Of a stretch of DNA of 64,000 bases, positions 33,475-43,860 are shown piece by piece. A program made the translations under genes and the position numbers. Position 1 is the stretch's first letter. Each line of letters opens with the position of its first letter. The notes under the pieces are model-generated. The model searched no databases. It saw nothing but the letters and a program-made list of their open reading frames with translations, and had not been told where the DNA came from. Source of the DNA: Burkholderia sp. lig30 (GTDB lineage Bacteria; Pseudomonadota; Gammaproteobacteria; Burkholderiales; Burkholderiaceae); NCBI RefSeq assembly GCF_000687455.2, contig NZ_JGVW01000099.1, positions 48,159 through 112,158 on the forward strand. Reading direction: 5' to 3'.

Positions 33475-34166
33475 GCCGGCCCCTCCTGCGCCGCCCGGCC
33501 TTTCCGTGCGTCGTCCGGCCGCGCGCCCCAGCGCACCCGGACCGAAAACCTCAGCGTGATCCGCCCCGCGCCCGGCTGCCGGATCTCGCCCGACGCCGGC
33601 TGCAACGCATCGACATCGAAGGTCCACCGTTGCCGTTCGCGCGCGATGCGCGCGACCCACCGCGCCGCCGCCGGATAGCTGACGGCGTGCGCGTCGACCA
33701 GCGCGCCAGCCGGCGTGACGCGCAACGCATCGAGCCGTACGCCGTCTTCGCGGACGCGCGCCAGCAGCGCGAGCAAATCGACCGCCTCGCGATAAGGCGC
33801 CGCGATGCGCGCCGCCTGGCTCCTGAGCTGCCGGCCGGCATCCGAAGCCCGCGCCGCACGTGTCGCCGCTTCCAGTTGTGGCTGCCGTTGGCGCAGTTGC
33901 GCCTCGAGTGCCGCACGCTCGGCATCGATCCGTGCGCGCATCACCGTCGCCCCTGCCACCCAGGCGCCCGCGCCCGTCAGCCCGAGCAGGATCGCGGCGC
34001 CGCACCGGCAAGCCAGGCGCCGGCGCGCCGCACGCGTGTCGCGGTCGCGATAAGGCAGCAGGTTGAAACCGCCGAGCCAGGCCCGCCGGGCCTGCGGCGA
34101 ATGCGGCGAATGCGGCGAATGCGGCGAATGCGGCATCGTCGCGGCAGTGACCGTCGGCACGCTCAT
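33471..34166 (-). CDS. pilN: Type IV pilus assembly protein PilN
   Basis: Bitopic inner-membrane protein linking cytoplasmic PilM to PilO. The start at ATG 34166 overlaps the pilM stop (ATGA) and gives 231 residues. The PilM-binding motif, usually INLLPWR, is FNLLPYRD at about residues 34-41, then comes one membrane helix (AAILLGLTGAGAWVAGA) and a periplasmic coiled coil. An unusual His-Ser-Pro repeat (about residues 13-23) precedes the motif, encoded by a 9-bp tandem repeat. ATG 34136 is an alternative start within the repeat region. Confidence 0.87.
   Translation of the reverse strand: MSVPTVTAATMPHSPHSPHSPHSPQARRAWLGGFNLLPYRDRDTRAARRRLACRCGAAILLGLTGAGAWVAGATVMRARIDAERAALEAQLRQRQPQLEAATRAARASDAGRQLRSQAARIAAPYREAVDLLALLARVREDGVRLDALRVTPAGALVDAHAVSYPAAARWVARIARERQRWTFDVDALQPASGEIRQPGAGRITLRFSVRVRWGARPDDARKGRAAQEGPA
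34093..34131. repeat. 9-bp tandem repeat inside pilN
   Basis: tgcggcgaa is repeated four times perfectly (34093-34128) with a partial fifth copy, encoding His-Ser-Pro units in the PilN N-terminus. Unit length is a multiple of three, so copy-number change keeps the frame. Confidence 0.9.
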
Positions 34167-35086
34167 TCCCACACTCCTCTCAACGCCAGCCCGAATGCCA
34201 CCGCGAACGCCGGTGAATACAGATCGCCGCGCGCCGCCGCCGCATCGCCAGCCCAGTGCGCGCATTCGAACGGCAGCGTGATCGCGCCGAGCACGTCGCC
34301 GATATCCGCCAGCGACACCCCGAAGCGGGCCAGGCAGCTCGCGTCGCCTGCGACGAACGCGCAGCTCGCCGGCCGCCGCGCAAACGTGCGGAGGGCATCC
34401 GGCAGCGCGGCATGCTCTCGGTCCGGAAACGCGAAGTCCTGCACGGCCGCCTGGCCGTCCACCCACCATCCACGTACGCCTGCGTCGCCGAACCAGATCG
34501 CGAAATATGGCTCGTGTGCGTCCAGTTCGTGCAGCGCCGCATAACGCAGCGCACGCAACGCGGCAATCGACTCGCCGTCGATCGCCGTCAGGTCGATGCC
34601 GGCCAGTGCGGCCGCATCGACCCGCCTTTGCAGTTCGGCCTGCGGCGCCACCGCAATCGCGATTTCGCCGGGCCTTGACCCGGCATCATGCCGCCAGTCG
34701 AACGCAAGACTTTCGGGAGCCAGCCCCGAAACGCGCTCCGCCGCCTGCCGCGCCGCCTCCGCGATGTCGTCGCGGCCCGCCAGATCGAGCATCGCCGTAC
34801 GCATCCCGTCGTCGGGCAGCGCCATCACACCCCGCGCGTCGCATCGCACGCCGCGCGCCGACAGCCGCGCCGCGGCCGCCGCGAGCGCGCGCCCGACCGC
34901 GGCCCAGCGCAGCTCGTCGATCCCGTCCGGCTGTGCGACCGGCTCGGTCTCGAGCCCTTCGACCCGTACGCCCGCGCGCCTGCCGTGCCGGCTCAGCACC
35001 GCCACCCTCACCTCGCCCGCGCCGACGTCGATTCCCGCCGCCATGCACCGGCCCATCCCGAATCGCGCCGCCCATCGTCCGGCCAT
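34163..35086 (-). CDS. pilM: Type IV pilus assembly protein PilM
   Basis: Actin-like (FtsA/MreB-fold) cytoplasmic protein of the PilMNOP platform. The start is chosen at ATG 35086 (MAGRWAARFG) because GGGAGG lies 7 nt upstream; ATG 35128 and a GTG-like longer frame to 35221 are less supported. The 307-residue product has a phosphate-loop-like AAGIDVGAGEVRVAVL and a second IAIAVAPQAELQRRVDAA. It is shorter and more divergent than typical PilM (about 350 residues), but position before pilN and overlap with it make the call solid. Confidence 0.8.
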   Translation of the reverse strand: MAGRWAARFGMGRCMAAGIDVGAGEVRVAVLSRHGRRAGVRVEGLETEPVAQPDGIDELRWAAVGRALAAAAARLSARGVRCDARGVMALPDDGMRTAMLDLAGRDDIAEAARQAAERVSGLAPESLAFDWRHDAGSRPGEIAIAVAPQAELQRRVDAAALAGIDLTAIDGESIAALRALRYAALHELDAHEPYFAIWFGDAGVRGWWVDGQAAVQDFAFPDREHAALPDALRTFARRPASCAFVAGDASCLARFGVSLADIGDVLGAITLPFECAHWAGDAAAARGDLYSPAFAVAFGLALRGVWE

Positions 35087-35283
35087 GCACGCCTCCCGCA
35101 CTCGCCGCGGCCCCACGCCGCGTTTCATGGCTCGCATTCTGCAAAGCGGCGCCCGCGGACGGGAGTCGGCCGAACGGCCAACGCCGGCGAGCGCAGCCCG
35201 CCGCCGCGCTATGCTGGACACATGGCAGCCCGCGGTCGCAACCGTGCCGCCCGCCCGCGACCGGGCCGGTCAAACCGGGCGGC

Positions 35284-35289
35284 TATAAT
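35284..35289 (+). promoter_or_regulatory. -10 element upstream of the PBP1A gene
   Basis: A perfect TATAAT lies 26 bp before the ATG at 35315. The -35 region is GC-rich with no good match. Confidence 0.45.
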
Positions 35290-35314
35290 CGCGGGACTGT
35301 TTTCTGGTGTGCCT

Positions 35315-37723
35315 ATGGAATCCACGTCGCCTACGCCTACGCCCCCGTCCTCACCGCCGCCCCCCGCCCCCGAGCCGAAGAAACGCTCCTGGTGGATGAA
35401 CGTGCTGCTCGGCATCGCCGTGCTGTGTGTGGGGGCCGTCTTGAGCGTCGGGCTCGTGCTCGGCTATGTGCTCGTCGTGGCGTCGCCGAACATCCCGTCG
35501 CTCGACGTATTGACGGACTATCGTCCAAAGGTGCCGCTGCGCATCTACACGGCCGACCACGTGCTGATCGGCGAATTCGGCGAGGAGCGCCGGGACATCG
35601 TCCACATCAGGGACGTCCCCGACTCGATGAAGAAGGCGATCCTCGCGATCGAAGATGCACGCTTCTACGACCACGGCGGCGTCGACCTCACCGGGATCTT
35701 CCGCGCGAGCGTGGTCGCGCTGACGAACGGGCATGCGACCCAGGGCGCGAGCACGATCACGATGCAGGTCGCGCGCAACTTCTTCCTGTCGAGCGAGAAG
35801 ACCTACACGCGCAAGATCTACGAAATGCTGCTCGCCTACCGGATCGAGCACGCGCTGTCGAAGGATCAGATTCTCGAGGTCTACATGAATCAGATCTACC
35901 TCGGGCAGCGCGCATACGGCTTCGCGAGCGCGGCGCGGGTCTATTTCGGCAAGGATCTGAAAGACATCACGCTCGCCGAGGCGGCCATGCTCGCGGGCCT
36001 GCCGAAGGCGCCCTCCGCCTATAACCCGGTCGTCAACCCGAAGCGCGCGAAGGTACGCCAGGACTACATCCTGCAGCGGATGCTCGAACTGAACTTCATC
36101 ACGCGCGCACAATTTGACGAAGCGATCGCACAGCCGCTCGTCGTCAAGGGGACGGGCCGCGAATACAGTGTGCATGCCGAGTACGTCGCGGAAATGGTGC
36201 GCCAGATGATGTACGCGCAGTACCGCGAGGAAACCTACACGCGCGGCTTCAACGTCATCACGACGATCGATTCCGCCGATCAGTCGGTCTCCTATCTCGC
36301 GCTCCGCAAGGGGATCATGGATTACGAACGGCGCCACGGCTATCGCGGCCCCGAGGGATTCGTCGAATTGCCGGTCAACGCCGACGACCGCGAGCAGGCC
36401 ATCGACGACGCGCTGCTCGAGCACCCGGACAACGGCGAGCTGGTCGCTGCGGTCGTCACCGACGCGAATCCGCGCCAGATTCAGGTGACGTTCATCGACG
36501 GCAGCAACGCAACGATCGACGGCGACAATCTGCGCTTCGCCGCGAGCGCACTGTCGGCCAACGCGCAGCCGAACCGCCGCATCCGCCCGGGGGCGATCGT
36601 GCGCGTCACGAAAGACGACGGCGGCAAATGGTCGGTCACGCAGTTGCCGCAGGTCGAAGGCGCGTTCATCTCGATCGTCCCGCAGGACGGCGCGATCCGT
36701 TCGCTGGTCGGCGGCTTCGACTACAACAAGAACAAGTTCAACCACGTCACGCAGGCGTGGCGCCAGCCGGGTTCGTCGTTCAAGCCGTTCATCTATTCCG
36801 CGTCGCTCGACAAGGGTCTGGGACCGGCGACGATCATCAACGACGGCCCGCTGTATTTCAGCGCAGCGGAAACCGGCGGCCAGCCGTGGGAGCCGAAGAA
36901 CTACGGTGGCGGATTCGAGGGGCCGATGTCGATGCGCACCGCACTGCAGCGCTCGCGCAACCTGGTGTCGATCCGCATCCTCAACCACATCGGCACGAAA
37001 TACGCGCAGCAATACATCACGCGCTTCGGCTTCGACGCGGAACGCCACCCGGCCTATCTGCCGATGGCGCTCGGCGCGGGTCTCGTCACGCCGCTGCAGA
37101 TGGCCGGTGCATATTCGGTGTTCGCGAACGGCGGGTACCGCGTCAATCCGTACCTGATCGCGGAAGTGACCGATCCGAACGGGATCATCGTCGTGCGCGC
37201 GCAACCGCTCGTCGCGGAAAAAAACGCGCCCCGCGCGATCGACGCGCGCAATGCGTTCGTGATGAACAGCCTGCTGCAAAGCGTCGCGCAGCGCGGCACC
37301 GGCGCGAAGACCAACGTACTCAAGCGCGGCGACCTCGCCGGCAAGACCGGCACGACGAACGAGTCGCGCGACGCGTGGTTCGCCGGCTATCAGCACACGC
37401 TGGCCGCGATCGCGTGGATCGGCTACGACAATCCGCGCAGCCTCGGCGACCGCGAAACCGGCGGCGGGCTCGCCGTGCCGGTGTGGATCGACTACATGAG
37501 CGCAGCGTTGAAAGACGTGCCGGAGTTCAAGCCGATGATGCCGGACGGCGTCCAGACGCTCGGCAGCGAGCTTTACTTCACCGATTTCACACCCGGACAC
37601 GGCTTCGTGTCGTCGGTCGGCGTCGCGCAGGCCGCGCCGCCGAGCAACGAAGAGGACCCGGTTCCGTCGCACGTCGACGAGCAGGAGAAGCAGGACATCA
37701 TGAACCTGTTCCAGGGCCACTGA
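35315..37723 (+). CDS. mrcA: Penicillin-binding protein 1A
   Basis: Bifunctional class A penicillin-binding protein that polymerises and cross-links peptidoglycan. The start is ATG 35315 (MESTSPTPTP), giving 802 residues. A Pro-rich cytoplasmic tail precedes a membrane helix (about 28-55). The GT51 transglycosylase has Glu113 in AIEDARFYDHGG, GASTITMQVARNFFL and IEHALSKDQILEVYMN. An OB-like insert follows, and the transpeptidase has SSFK (active serine in GSSFKPFIY), SRN and KTGTTN. It is divergent from the pilM operon, the usual ponA-pilM arrangement. Confidence 0.97.
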   Translation: MESTSPTPTPPSSPPPPAPEPKKRSWWMNVLLGIAVLCVGAVLSVGLVLGYVLVVASPNIPSLDVLTDYRPKVPLRIYTADHVLIGEFGEERRDIVHIRDVPDSMKKAILAIEDARFYDHGGVDLTGIFRASVVALTNGHATQGASTITMQVARNFFLSSEKTYTRKIYEMLLAYRIEHALSKDQILEVYMNQIYLGQRAYGFASAARVYFGKDLKDITLAEAAMLAGLPKAPSAYNPVVNPKRAKVRQDYILQRMLELNFITRAQFDEAIAQPLVVKGTGREYSVHAEYVAEMVRQMMYAQYREETYTRGFNVITTIDSADQSVSYLALRKGIMDYERRHGYRGPEGFVELPVNADDREQAIDDALLEHPDNGELVAAVVTDANPRQIQVTFIDGSNATIDGDNLRFAASALSANAQPNRRIRPGAIVRVTKDDGGKWSVTQLPQVEGAFISIVPQDGAIRSLVGGFDYNKNKFNHVTQAWRQPGSSFKPFIYSASLDKGLGPATIINDGPLYFSAAETGGQPWEPKNYGGGFEGPMSMRTALQRSRNLVSIRILNHIGTKYAQQYITRFGFDAERHPAYLPMALGAGLVTPLQMAGAYSVFANGGYRVNPYLIAEVTDPNGIIVVRAQPLVAEKNAPRAIDARNAFVMNSLLQSVAQRGTGAKTNVLKRGDLAGKTGTTNESRDAWFAGYQHTLAAIAWIGYDNPRSLGDRETGGGLAVPVWIDYMSAALKDVPEFKPMMPDGVQTLGSELYFTDFTPGHGFVSSVGVAQAAPPSNEEDPVPSHVDEQEKQDIMNLFQGH

Positions 37724-37736
37724 TTGGTGGCCCGGC

Positions 37737-37770
37737 AACGAAAAAGCGGCCAACCGGCCGCTTTTTCGTT
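37737..37770. terminator. Bidirectional terminator between mrcA and cyaY
   Basis: A perfect 15-bp stem (37737-37751 and 37756-37770) with a 4-nt loop has A-rich left and T-rich right ends, so it works for the convergent genes on both strands. Confidence 0.92.
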
Positions 37771-37802
37771 TGATGCGCCGTCATCCGGCACGCGCGCCGC
37801 GC

Positions 37803-38144
<342 letters not shown>

Positions 38145-38165
38145 TTAAATTGTTCAGGGACGATC

Positions 38166-38438
38166 ATGCGAGGCGTTTTCCGGATCAGCGCGATTGTAGC
38201 GGCTTTGGCGATTCTTGCAGGCTGCGGTCAGCGCGGTCCGTTGTACATGCCCACCGTGCCGCCGTTGCCGCCCAAGCCGCTCGAGCAGGTCGATCCGCCG
38301 CCGTCGGACGTCACGCCGGGCGCAGAAACCGCATCGTCGGAAAGCACGCCCGACACGTCGGGCACGCCGCTCATGCTGGCGCCCGAGCTGTCGACCGGCG
38401 CACCGTCGCCAGCTTCCGCGCCGGCGCACAAGCAGTAA
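38166..38438 (+). CDS. lptM: LptM (YifL-like) lipoprotein
   Basis: A small lipoprotein of 90 residues with lipobox LAGC (Cys20) followed at once by GQRGPLYMP, the LptM/YifL hallmark (CGxKGPLY). LptM aids maturation of the LptDE lipopolysaccharide translocon. The remaining ~60 residues are a Pro/Ser-rich low-complexity tail. In several relatives lysA follows; here the next gene is the convergent msrQ and no lysA is present. Confidence 0.88.
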   Translation: MRGVFRISAIVAALAILAGCGQRGPLYMPTVPPLPPKPLEQVDPPPSDVTPGAETASSESTPDTSGTPLMLAPELSTGAPSPASAPAHKQ

Positions 38439-38480
38439 CGCCCGTCGCCCCAGGCCGTTCTTCGAGCCCGGCGCACCCGG

Positions 38481-39158
38481 TCAGCCGCGCACGCGCCGCC
38501 AACCCCACGCGGCAAGCCGCCATCCGAGCAGCACGGCGACGATCACGGCATACAGCTTCGGCTGCGCGAGATCGTGCTTGCCCGCCTTCATCCACCAGAA
38601 GTGCAGCACCCCGAACAGCGCGATCGCATAGATCGCGCGGTGCAGCGTCGCCCAATGCCGGCCGAGCTTGCGCACCATTGCGCGCGGCGATGTCGCGGCG
38701 AGCGGGATCAGCAGCACGAACGCGGCGAATCCCATCGTAATGAACGGTCGCTTGCCGACGTCCGCCAGAATCGCCATCAGGTCGAACCACTTGTCGAACC
38801 AGAAGTAGGTCGTGAAGTGCAGCGTCGCATAGAAGAAAGCGAACAGGCCGAGCATCCTGCGAAACCGCAGCAGCATGTTGATGCCTGTCATGCGGCGCAG
38901 CGGCGTGACGGCGAGCGTCACGCACAGCATCACGAGCGTCCACAGGCCGGTCGAGCGTGTGATGAATTCGACCGGATTCGCGCCCAGCCGGTCGGTCAGC
39001 CCGAACAGCACGAGTCGCGCGAGCGGATACAGGCCGGCGGCAAATACGGCCGCCTTGGCGGGCGCGACCCAGCGGGGCGCGCCGCCCGGGCGGGCCAGGC
39101 CGGTGCGGCGCCCGGCCGCGCCGGCGCCGGAAGCGGGCGTGAGCGTGGAAGGTTGCAT
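38481..39158 (-). CDS. msrQ: Haem-binding membrane subunit MsrQ
   Basis: Inner-membrane b-type haem/FMN protein that passes electrons from the quinone pool or a flavin reductase to MsrP. The start ATG 39158 (MQPSTLTP) has GAGAGA upstream; GTG 39170 is an alternative. About six membrane helices are visible, with histidine-bearing segments ATLHFTTYFWFD, HWATLHRAIYAI and VLHFWWMKAGKHD of the ferric reductase-like domain. It lies 21 bp after msrP. Confidence 0.93.
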   Translation of the reverse strand: MQPSTLTPASGAGAAGRRTGLARPGGAPRWVAPAKAAVFAAGLYPLARLVLFGLTDRLGANPVEFITRSTGLWTLVMLCVTLAVTPLRRMTGINMLLRFRRMLGLFAFFYATLHFTTYFWFDKWFDLMAILADVGKRPFITMGFAAFVLLIPLAATSPRAMVRKLGRHWATLHRAIYAIALFGVLHFWWMKAGKHDLAQPKLYAVIVAVLLGWRLAAWGWRRVRG

Positions 39159-39179
39159 GTCGTCTCTCACCGGTCGGCG

Positions 39180-40175
39180 TCAGAAGTATTTTTTCAGATC
39201 CATGCCCTGGTACATCGACGCGACCCACTCGCCGTAGCCGTTGAACATCAGGGTCTTGCGCTTCGGAGTGAAGAAGCCGTCCTCGCCGATGCGCCGCTCG
39301 GTGGCCTGGCTCCAGCGCGGGTGATCGACATTCGGGTTCACGTTCGAATAAAAGCCGTACTCGCCGGGCGCGTAGGTATTCCAGCTGGTCGGCGGCGCCT
39401 TCTCGACGAAGCGAATCCTGACGAGCGACTTCGCGCTCTTGAAGCCATATTTCCACGGCACGACGATCCGCACCGGCGCGCCGTTCTGGTTCGGCAGCAC
39501 CTGGCCGTAGACCCCCATCGCCAGGAGCGTGAGCGGATGCATCGCCTCGTCCATCCGCAATCCTTCCGAATACGGCCAGTCGAGAATCGGCGTCGACAGG
39601 CCCGGCATCTGCGATGGATCGGCGAGCGTGACGAACTGCACGTACTTCGCGTTGCCGGTCGGCTGCACCCGCTTGATCAGTTCGGCGAACGGCACGCCGA
39701 TCCACGGAATCACCATCGACCACCCTTCGACGCAACGCAGGCGGTAAACCCGCTCCTCGAGAGGCGCGAGCCTGAGCAGCTCGTCGATGTCGAACACCTT
39801 CGGATGCAGCACCTCGCCTTCGACGCTCACGCGCCACGGGTGCGGGCGAAGCGATCCGGCATAGCGGGCGGGATCGCCCTTGTCGGTGCCGAATTCGTAG
39901 AAGTTGTTATAGGACGTGATGTCCTTGAACGGCGTCACCTTGTCGACGACCGCGAATTTCGGGTTGGTCTTCGCCGCCAGTTTCGCGGCGCGCGCGTCGG
40001 GCGACGCGTATGCGGCGAATGCCGCGCCGCTGCCACCCAGCAAGCCGCCGGCCGCCGCGATGCCCGCCGCCTGCAGCACGCGCCGCCGGCTCTCGAACAC
40101 CGCGCGCGGCGTGATTTCGCTGCGGGCAATGTCGTCACCGCTCAACGCGATCCGGAAAGGCCGTTTGATCAGCAT
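39180..40175 (-). CDS. msrP: Protein-methionine-sulfoxide reductase catalytic subunit MsrP
   Basis: Periplasmic molybdopterin enzyme that repairs methionine sulfoxide in proteins. The 331-residue precursor has a Tat signal with the [10 protein letters not shown] motif at residues 29-38. The Mo-coordinating cysteine is Cys148 in [32 protein letters not shown] and YSNVNP are also typical of the sulfite oxidase fold. It is exported folded by Tat and works with MsrQ. Confidence 0.96.
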   Translation of the reverse strand: MLIKRPFRIALSGDDIARSEITPRAVFESRRRVLQAAGIAAAGGLLGGSGAAFAAYASPDARAAKLAAKTNPKFAVVDKVTPFKDITSYNNFYEFGTDKGDPARYAGSLRPHPWRVSVEGEVLHPKVFDIDELLRLAPLEERVYRLRCVEGWSMVIPWIGVPFAELIKRVQPTGNAKYVQFVTLADPSQMPGLSTPILDWPYSEGLRMDEAMHPLTLLAMGVYGQVLPNQNGAPVRIVVPWKYGFKSAKSLVRIRFVEKAPPTSWNTYAPGEYGFYSNVNPNVDHPRWSQATERRIGEDGFFTPKRKTLMFNGYGEWVASMYQGMDLKKYF

Positions 40176-40263
40176 GGTGTTGCGCCTCCTGCATCCTCGT
40201 GCTCCATGAGCGTTCGACCCGAACCGTCCCGCACCGTTCTCGGCCCTGATCGCGCGCCGTTTA

Positions 40264-40302
40264 CAAAAGAAAACCGCCGGGCACGCAGTGCGCCGGCGGT
40301 CT
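40264..40302 (-). terminator. Terminator after ccsB
   Basis: A GC-rich stem (accgccgg / ccggcggt with a 13-nt internal region) lies with aaaagaaaa on its left, read as a U-rich tail on the minus strand, 25 bp past the ccsB stop. Confidence 0.75.
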
Positions 40303-40326
40303 ATAGTCGAACGCGCGTCGAAGATC

Positions 40327-41523
40327 TTACAGTTTGCCGTAGCTGTGCAGCCCGGACAGGAACATGTTGACGCCGAGGAACGCGAACGTCGTGACGATCA
40401 GGCCGGTGAGCGCCCACCAAGCGGCGGCCGTGCCGCGCAGCCCCTTCATCAGCCGCATGTGCAGCCACGCCGCGTAGTTCAGCCACACGATCAGCGCCCA
40501 GGTTTCCTTCGGGTCCCAGCTCCAGTAGCCGCCCCACGCTTCGGCCGCCCACAGCGCGCCGAGGATCGTCGCGATCGTGAAGAACGCGAAACCGACCGCG
40601 ATCGACTTGTACATCACGTCGTCGAGCACCTCGAGCGCCGGCAGGCGATCGGCGAGCACGCCGCGCTCCTTCATCAGGTACGCGACCGCGACCATCGCGG
40701 ACAGCGCGAAGCTGCCATAGCCGATGAAGTTGGCCGGCACGTGGATCTTCATCCACCAGCTTTGCAGCGCAGGCACGAGCGGCTGGATCTGCTGCGCGTC
40801 GCGCGCGATCGAGTACCACATCAGGAAGCCGACCGCGGCGCTGATGACCAGCAGCACGAACGCGCCGAGCGCGCGCGTGCCGTAGTGGCCTTCGTAATAC
40901 AGGTAGAGCAGCGCGGTGATCAGGCTGAACAGCACGAACACTTCATAGAGGTTCGACACCGGAATGTGACCGACGTCCGCGCCGATCAGGTACGACTCGT
41001 ACCAGCGCACCATCAACCCGGTGAAGCCCATCAGCACCGCGACCCAGGTGAGCTTCTGGCCGATCGCGCCGCCGGTCGCGGAACGGCTCAGCAGCCCGAT
41101 CCAGTAGAACAGCGTCGCGAGCACGAAGAGCGCGCTCATCCACAGGATCGCCGACTGGCTCGACAGGAAGTACTTGAGGAAGAACGTGGAATCCGCGCGC
41201 GCCAGATCGCCCTGGTAGATCTGGATCGACAGCAGCGACAGCGCCGCGATGGCCGCCATCAGCAGGCGCGACGGCTTCCAGCGCCAGCCGAGCGTGACGA
41301 GCGCCGGGACGGTGCCGATCAGCACGGCCTTGTCGTAGTAGTTCATGTGCGCGTTGTAGTGCACGAACGCGTAGCCGGCGCCGATCACGAGCGCGAGCGC
41401 GAACAGCCAGTCGAGCGGCGACAGGCGCAGCAGGAACGGGCGCTCGTCGAACAGCGGCGCCAGCGCCGGGGCCGCAGCCGACGACTGCGGCGCACGGGAA
41501 GTGGAGACTTGAGTGAGATCCAT
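40327..41523 (-). CDS. ccsB: System II cytochrome c biogenesis protein CcsB (CcsA/ResC type)
   Basis: Polytopic haem-handling protein that with ResB/Ccs1 forms the System II holocytochrome c synthase. The start is ATG 41523 (MDLTQVST), giving 398 residues. The tryptophan-rich WWD haem motif is [14 protein letters not shown], with flanking histidines in [12 protein letters not shown] and [12 protein letters not shown]. About 8-9 membrane helices are visible. It lies just 4 bp after resB, so the two are surely co-transcribed. Confidence 0.95.
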   Translation of the reverse strand: MDLTQVSTSRAPQSSAAAPALAPLFDERPFLLRLSPLDWLFALALVIGAGYAFVHYNAHMNYYDKAVLIGTVPALVTLGWRWKPSRLLMAAIAALSLLSIQIYQGDLARADSTFFLKYFLSSQSAILWMSALFVLATLFYWIGLLSRSATGGAIGQKLTWVAVLMGFTGLMVRWYESYLIGADVGHIPVSNLYEVFVLFSLITALLYLYYEGHYGTRALGAFVLLVISAAVGFLMWYSIARDAQQIQPLVPALQSWWMKIHVPANFIGYGSFALSAMVAVAYLMKERGVLADRLPALEVLDDVMYKSIAVGFAFFTIATILGALWAAEAWGGYWSWDPKETWALIVWLNYAAWLHMRLMKGLRGTAAAWWALTGLIVTTFAFLGVNMFLSGLHSYGKL

Positions 41524-41527
41524 GATG

Positions 41528-43738
41528 TTACCGGGAGGAATCCTCAGAACCGCCGCCGGCCGGCGCGCGGGTGGCCGATGCCGCACCGGCGGGCGCGGCG
41601 TCGCGGGGTGCGGCGTGCAGCGCGGCGCCCGCCGCGTCGCGCGTCTGCACGTATTCTTTCTCGAAATCGAAGGTCTTGCGGGCCGATGACATCGCCATCA
41701 CCACCTCGACACCCGAGGCGCCATCCTTGAGCCAGAACCAGAGACGCCGCTCGCGCACGTAGAACATCGCGAAGATGCCGGCGACCAGCAGCAGGCTGCC
41801 AAGATACACCAGATTCTTGCCCGGCGCGCGCGTCAGCTGGAACACCGAAGCCTGCACCTGCTTGAACGAATCGAGCTGCAAATAGACCGGCGCGCCGTAC
41901 AGGAAGCTGTCCGACATCGCGTTGATCGAGGTCTGCACGAAACGGATCGTGTCGGCGCCCTGCTGGGCGGGCGGCTCGCCGGCGCGCGCGCGGGCGATCT
42001 GCCAGACTTCCCACATCGAGCCTTCGAGCATCCGCAGCAGCAGGCTCGCCGCCTTCTCCTGCTCGGCCTTCGGCACCGACCGGTCGATGAACGTCGCGAC
42101 CGCCTGGAACCCGCCGAGCGGCTGCCCGTCCGCGCCGCGGCCAACGCTGTCGTCACCGGCGGCGAAAAGGGTCAGCACCTTGGACGCACTTTCCTGCAGC
42201 CGGTCGCGCAGCGACGCGTCGTTGCCCGGCAGCGAACGCTGCGCGAAGCGCACCGCAGCCTGCGCGCGCACGGCCGGGTCCTGGAGCGCCGCCCGCAGGC
42301 GCATCCACTCGCCGAGCGAATCCTGGCTGTCGGCCGGAATCCGCATGTAGCGGAACGCATCGTTCGGGCTGGCGCGCACGCCCGCGAGGAACACACGGTC
42401 ACCGCCCATGTCGACGGGCAGCATGTAGTTGTTGAACTCGCGCGCCTGGCCGTCCTTGCCGCGCACCTTGTACTGCACCGACGGGCCGATGTTGTGCAGT
42501 TGCTTCGGGTTCGACGTCTTCGCGCCCGAGCCGAGCCGCTCGTCGAACGCTTCCTTGAGCGAGTGCGTCGTCGCGACGCCGCGCGCGTCGGCCTTGCCGT
42601 TCGCGTCGGCCATGTTCTCGACGTTGATCGCGCGGAAATCGGAGAATTCGATCGTGGTGCCGTCGGCGCCCGGAATCTGCAGCGGCACCGCATTGCCGAT
42701 CGTGCCCTGCACCGGGAACGCCTTCGCGCTGTCACCCGCCATCGGATAGGCGGTCGTCTCCATCAGCGAGCCGCCGTCCTGAAAGCTCGACTGGTAAATC
42801 GACACGCCCTTGTACGTGAACGGCTTGTTGACTTCGACCCGTGCCGGAATCCGCTTGCCGGTGTCGCGGTCGATCACGACGATGTCGCTCGCGAACAGCT
42901 TCGGCATCCCGGTCGAGTAATAGTCGACGATGAACTTGTTGAGCTGGATCGAGAACGGCAGGTCCTGGATCAGCGAGCCGTTTGGCTGGTTGAGGATCGC
43001 GGTGGACACGAACTGGCCCTCGGGCACCCACGCATAGCCGCGGAACGTCGGGTTCGACGCCGACAGGCGATGGTCCGCCGAGATGTCGCTGATCGTCGCG
43101 CTCGTGTTGACCGCGCTCTTGCCGAACATCCACATCTGGAATTTGATCGGCAGGTTGCTGTCGAGCAAGCCGCCGATGCAGATCACGACGATCGCGAGGT
43201 GCGCGGCGATATAGCCGAACTTCGTCATCGCGCCGCGCTTCGCGGAGATCAGCGTCGCGCCGGCGGTCTCGCGCACGACGTGCTTGTAGCCCGCCTTCGC
43301 GACGAACGCGGAGAGCGTCGCGGCCACGGCCGCGCGCGACCCGCCGGCCGAGAATTCCGCCTTGTGATGGAACGCGCGCAGGCTGCCTTCGCGCACCTTG
43401 TCCTTCCAGCTCTTTGCGTCCGCGAGCATCTTCGGCGCATTGCGGATCACGCACAGCGAGATCGACACGACGAGGAAGATCAGGATCAGCATGAACCACC
43501 ACGCGCTGTACACGTTGTACAGGCCGAGCGAACGGAAGATGTCCGCCCAGAACGGGCCAAACTGGTTCACGTAGTTCGGATACGGATCATCCTGGGTCAG
43601 GACGGTGCCGATCACGCTCGCAATCGACAGCACCACGAGCAGCGCGATCGCGAAGCGCATCGAGCTCAACAGCTCGACCGCATGCTTTGCCGCACTCCGG
43701 CCCGACTTTGACTGCAACCCCGACGTGGTAACGCTCAT
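41528..43738 (-). CDS. resB: System II cytochrome c biogenesis protein ResB (Ccs1)
   Basis: Partner of CcsB in periplasmic haem attachment to apocytochromes c. The 736-residue protein has membrane helices near residues 28-48, 78-98 and 170-190, a large periplasmic domain and a final helix (LVYLGSLLLVAGIFAMFYVRERR). ResB features are SMRFAIALLVVLSIASVIGTVL and WFMLILIFLVVSISLCVIRN. It precedes ccsB and follows cytochrome c4. Confidence 0.95.
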   Translation of the reverse strand: MSVTTSGLQSKSGRSAAKHAVELLSSMRFAIALLVVLSIASVIGTVLTQDDPYPNYVNQFGPFWADIFRSLGLYNVYSAWWFMLILIFLVVSISLCVIRNAPKMLADAKSWKDKVREGSLRAFHHKAEFSAGGSRAAVAATLSAFVAKAGYKHVVRETAGATLISAKRGAMTKFGYIAAHLAIVVICIGGLLDSNLPIKFQMWMFGKSAVNTSATISDISADHRLSASNPTFRGYAWVPEGQFVSTAILNQPNGSLIQDLPFSIQLNKFIVDYYSTGMPKLFASDIVVIDRDTGKRIPARVEVNKPFTYKGVSIYQSSFQDGGSLMETTAYPMAGDSAKAFPVQGTIGNAVPLQIPGADGTTIEFSDFRAINVENMADANGKADARGVATTHSLKEAFDERLGSGAKTSNPKQLHNIGPSVQYKVRGKDGQAREFNNYMLPVDMGGDRVFLAGVRASPNDAFRYMRIPADSQDSLGEWMRLRAALQDPAVRAQAAVRFAQRSLPGNDASLRDRLQESASKVLTLFAAGDDSVGRGADGQPLGGFQAVATFIDRSVPKAEQEKAASLLLRMLEGSMWEVWQIARARAGEPPAQQGADTIRFVQTSINAMSDSFLYGAPVYLQLDSFKQVQASVFQLTRAPGKNLVYLGSLLLVAGIFAMFYVRERRLWFWLKDGASGVEVVMAMSSARKTFDFEKEYVQTRDAAGAALHAAPRDAAPAGAASATRAPAGGGSEDSSR

Positions 43739-43756
43739 TCAAACTCCGACTGACAA

Positions 43757-43803
43757 CAAAAAAGGGCAAGGCGGCCGCAACGCTGCGGCGCCCCACCCTT
43801 TTC
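43757..43803 (-). terminator. Terminator after the cytochrome c4 gene
   Basis: An imperfect GC-rich hairpin (gggcaaggcggccgc against gcggcgccccaccc) lies with aaaaaa on its left, forming a U-run on the minus strand. It lies between cytochrome c4 and resB, so resB may have its own promoter or be reached by read-through. Confidence 0.65.
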
Positions 43804-43860
43804 TTGTTCTGACGCCGGACGCCCGTCGGGCGCCCGGTCAACTCCATCCTCGATCGACGC

